Assembly (NCBI GenBank): GCA_049792815.1
Contig: JBARBG010000162.1
Location: 1-15,890 of the forward strand
Source of the DNA: DAIDKA01 sp049792815
GTDB lineage: Bacteria; Pseudomonadota; Gammaproteobacteria; Steroidobacterales; Steroidobacteraceae
Length of the DNA: 15,890 nt
Direction: 5' to 3'
A program made the translations under genes and the position numbers. The first letter of the stretch is position 1. Every line of letters starts with the position of its first letter. Shown here one piece after another: positions 15,710-15,890 of this stretch. The notes beneath the pieces are model-generated. The model made no database searches and was not told the DNA's origin. It saw only the letters and a list, made by a program, of their open reading frames with translations.

Positions 15710-15890
15710 ATGAAAAAAAGGAAATCCAAGGGGAACTGCCCGTTGGTTCTGATCGAATGGGAAGATAGTCGCCAGCCAGCGGGCAGCTGGACGCGCCTAG
15801 AAGGATTTGCGCTCGGGGATATCTGTCGATGCGCGTCAGTAGGCTGGCTGGTCCACGACGGAGCTAGGAAAAAAGCGCTCGCCCCCAACA
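15710..15890 (+). CDS. Small protein of unknown function, N-terminal part, cut by the right window edge
   Basis: From the ATG at 15710 the plus strand stays open for 60 codons to the window end. The translation starts with a basic run (MKKRKSKG), continues with LVLIEWEDSRQPAGSWTRL, and then has CRCASVGWLVHDG near 41-53. The pattern of a beta strand with W and D, a middle Trp and a Ser-Val-Gly-Trp-Leu motif resembles a group of short conserved hypothetical proteins that I know from phage and mobile-element settings; I cannot name a family. Codons such as AGG, CTA, CGA and GTA are more frequent than in the neighbouring genes, a possible sign of transfer. It diverges from bioB with 100 nt between starts. 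No strong Shine-Dalgarno or promoter is clear. Confidence 0.6.
   Translation, partial: MKKRKSKGNCPLVLIEWEDSRQPAGSWTRLEGFALGDICRCASVGWLVHDGARKKALAPN

Noticed and set aside
15610..15888. 93-residue N-terminal extension of BioB
   Set aside because: It covers the promoter and BirA operator, has no similarity to biotin synthase N-termini, and overlaps the divergent gene.

Overview
The window reads as a dense, GC-rich chromosomal segment of a gammaproteobacterium. The cytochrome oxidase cluster has the same gene content and order as the Pseudomonas aa3 locus: DUF2244, coxB, coxA, small protein, ctaG, coxC, divergent DUF2909, SURF1, SCO-like, ctaA, ctaB. The biotin operon order bioB-F-C-D also fits Gammaproteobacteria. 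The genus cannot be told from the sequence. I see no tRNA, rRNA, CRISPR array, insertion sequence or prophage structural gene, and no gene-free stretch longer than about 100 bases.

Layout from left to right. At 1-613 (minus) lies the N-terminal part of an AI-2E/PerM-type transporter cut by the window edge. A glutathione S-transferase (674-1288, plus) diverges from it. From 11817 down to 1263 all genes but one run on the minus strand with tiny gaps or overlaps. In transcription order they are DUF2244, coxB, coxA, a 45-aa assembly-type protein, ctaG, coxC, then (across an antisense DUF2909 gene) SURF1, a SCO-like CxxxC protein, ctaA, ctaB, a glyoxalase II-like hydrolase, a secreted TPR protein and an MbnH/MauG-like di-heme protein. 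From 15609 to 11848 (minus) lies bioB-bioF-bioC-bioD. At the right edge a divergent small gene (15710 onward, plus) of an unrecognised but conserved-looking type is cut by the window end.

How it works together. CoxA/B/C form an aa3-type haem-copper oxidase. CtaB and CtaA make haem O and then haem A. SURF1 assists haem a3 insertion, CtaG delivers copper to CuB, and the SCO-like protein may help CuA. The biotin block makes biotin from pimeloyl-ACP precursors, but bioH and bioA are not present here. A good BirA-type operator overlaps the putative bioB promoter.

The points most worth a second look are: (a) the MbnH-like haem protein has no signal peptide of its own and lies in the same reading frame as the upstream secreted TPR protein, separated by one TGA and five codons; (b) no MbnP partner is visible for it; (c) several transcription units seem to place a -10-like hexamer exactly 6 nt before the start codon, suggesting leaderless mRNAs; (d) the partial gene at the right edge.
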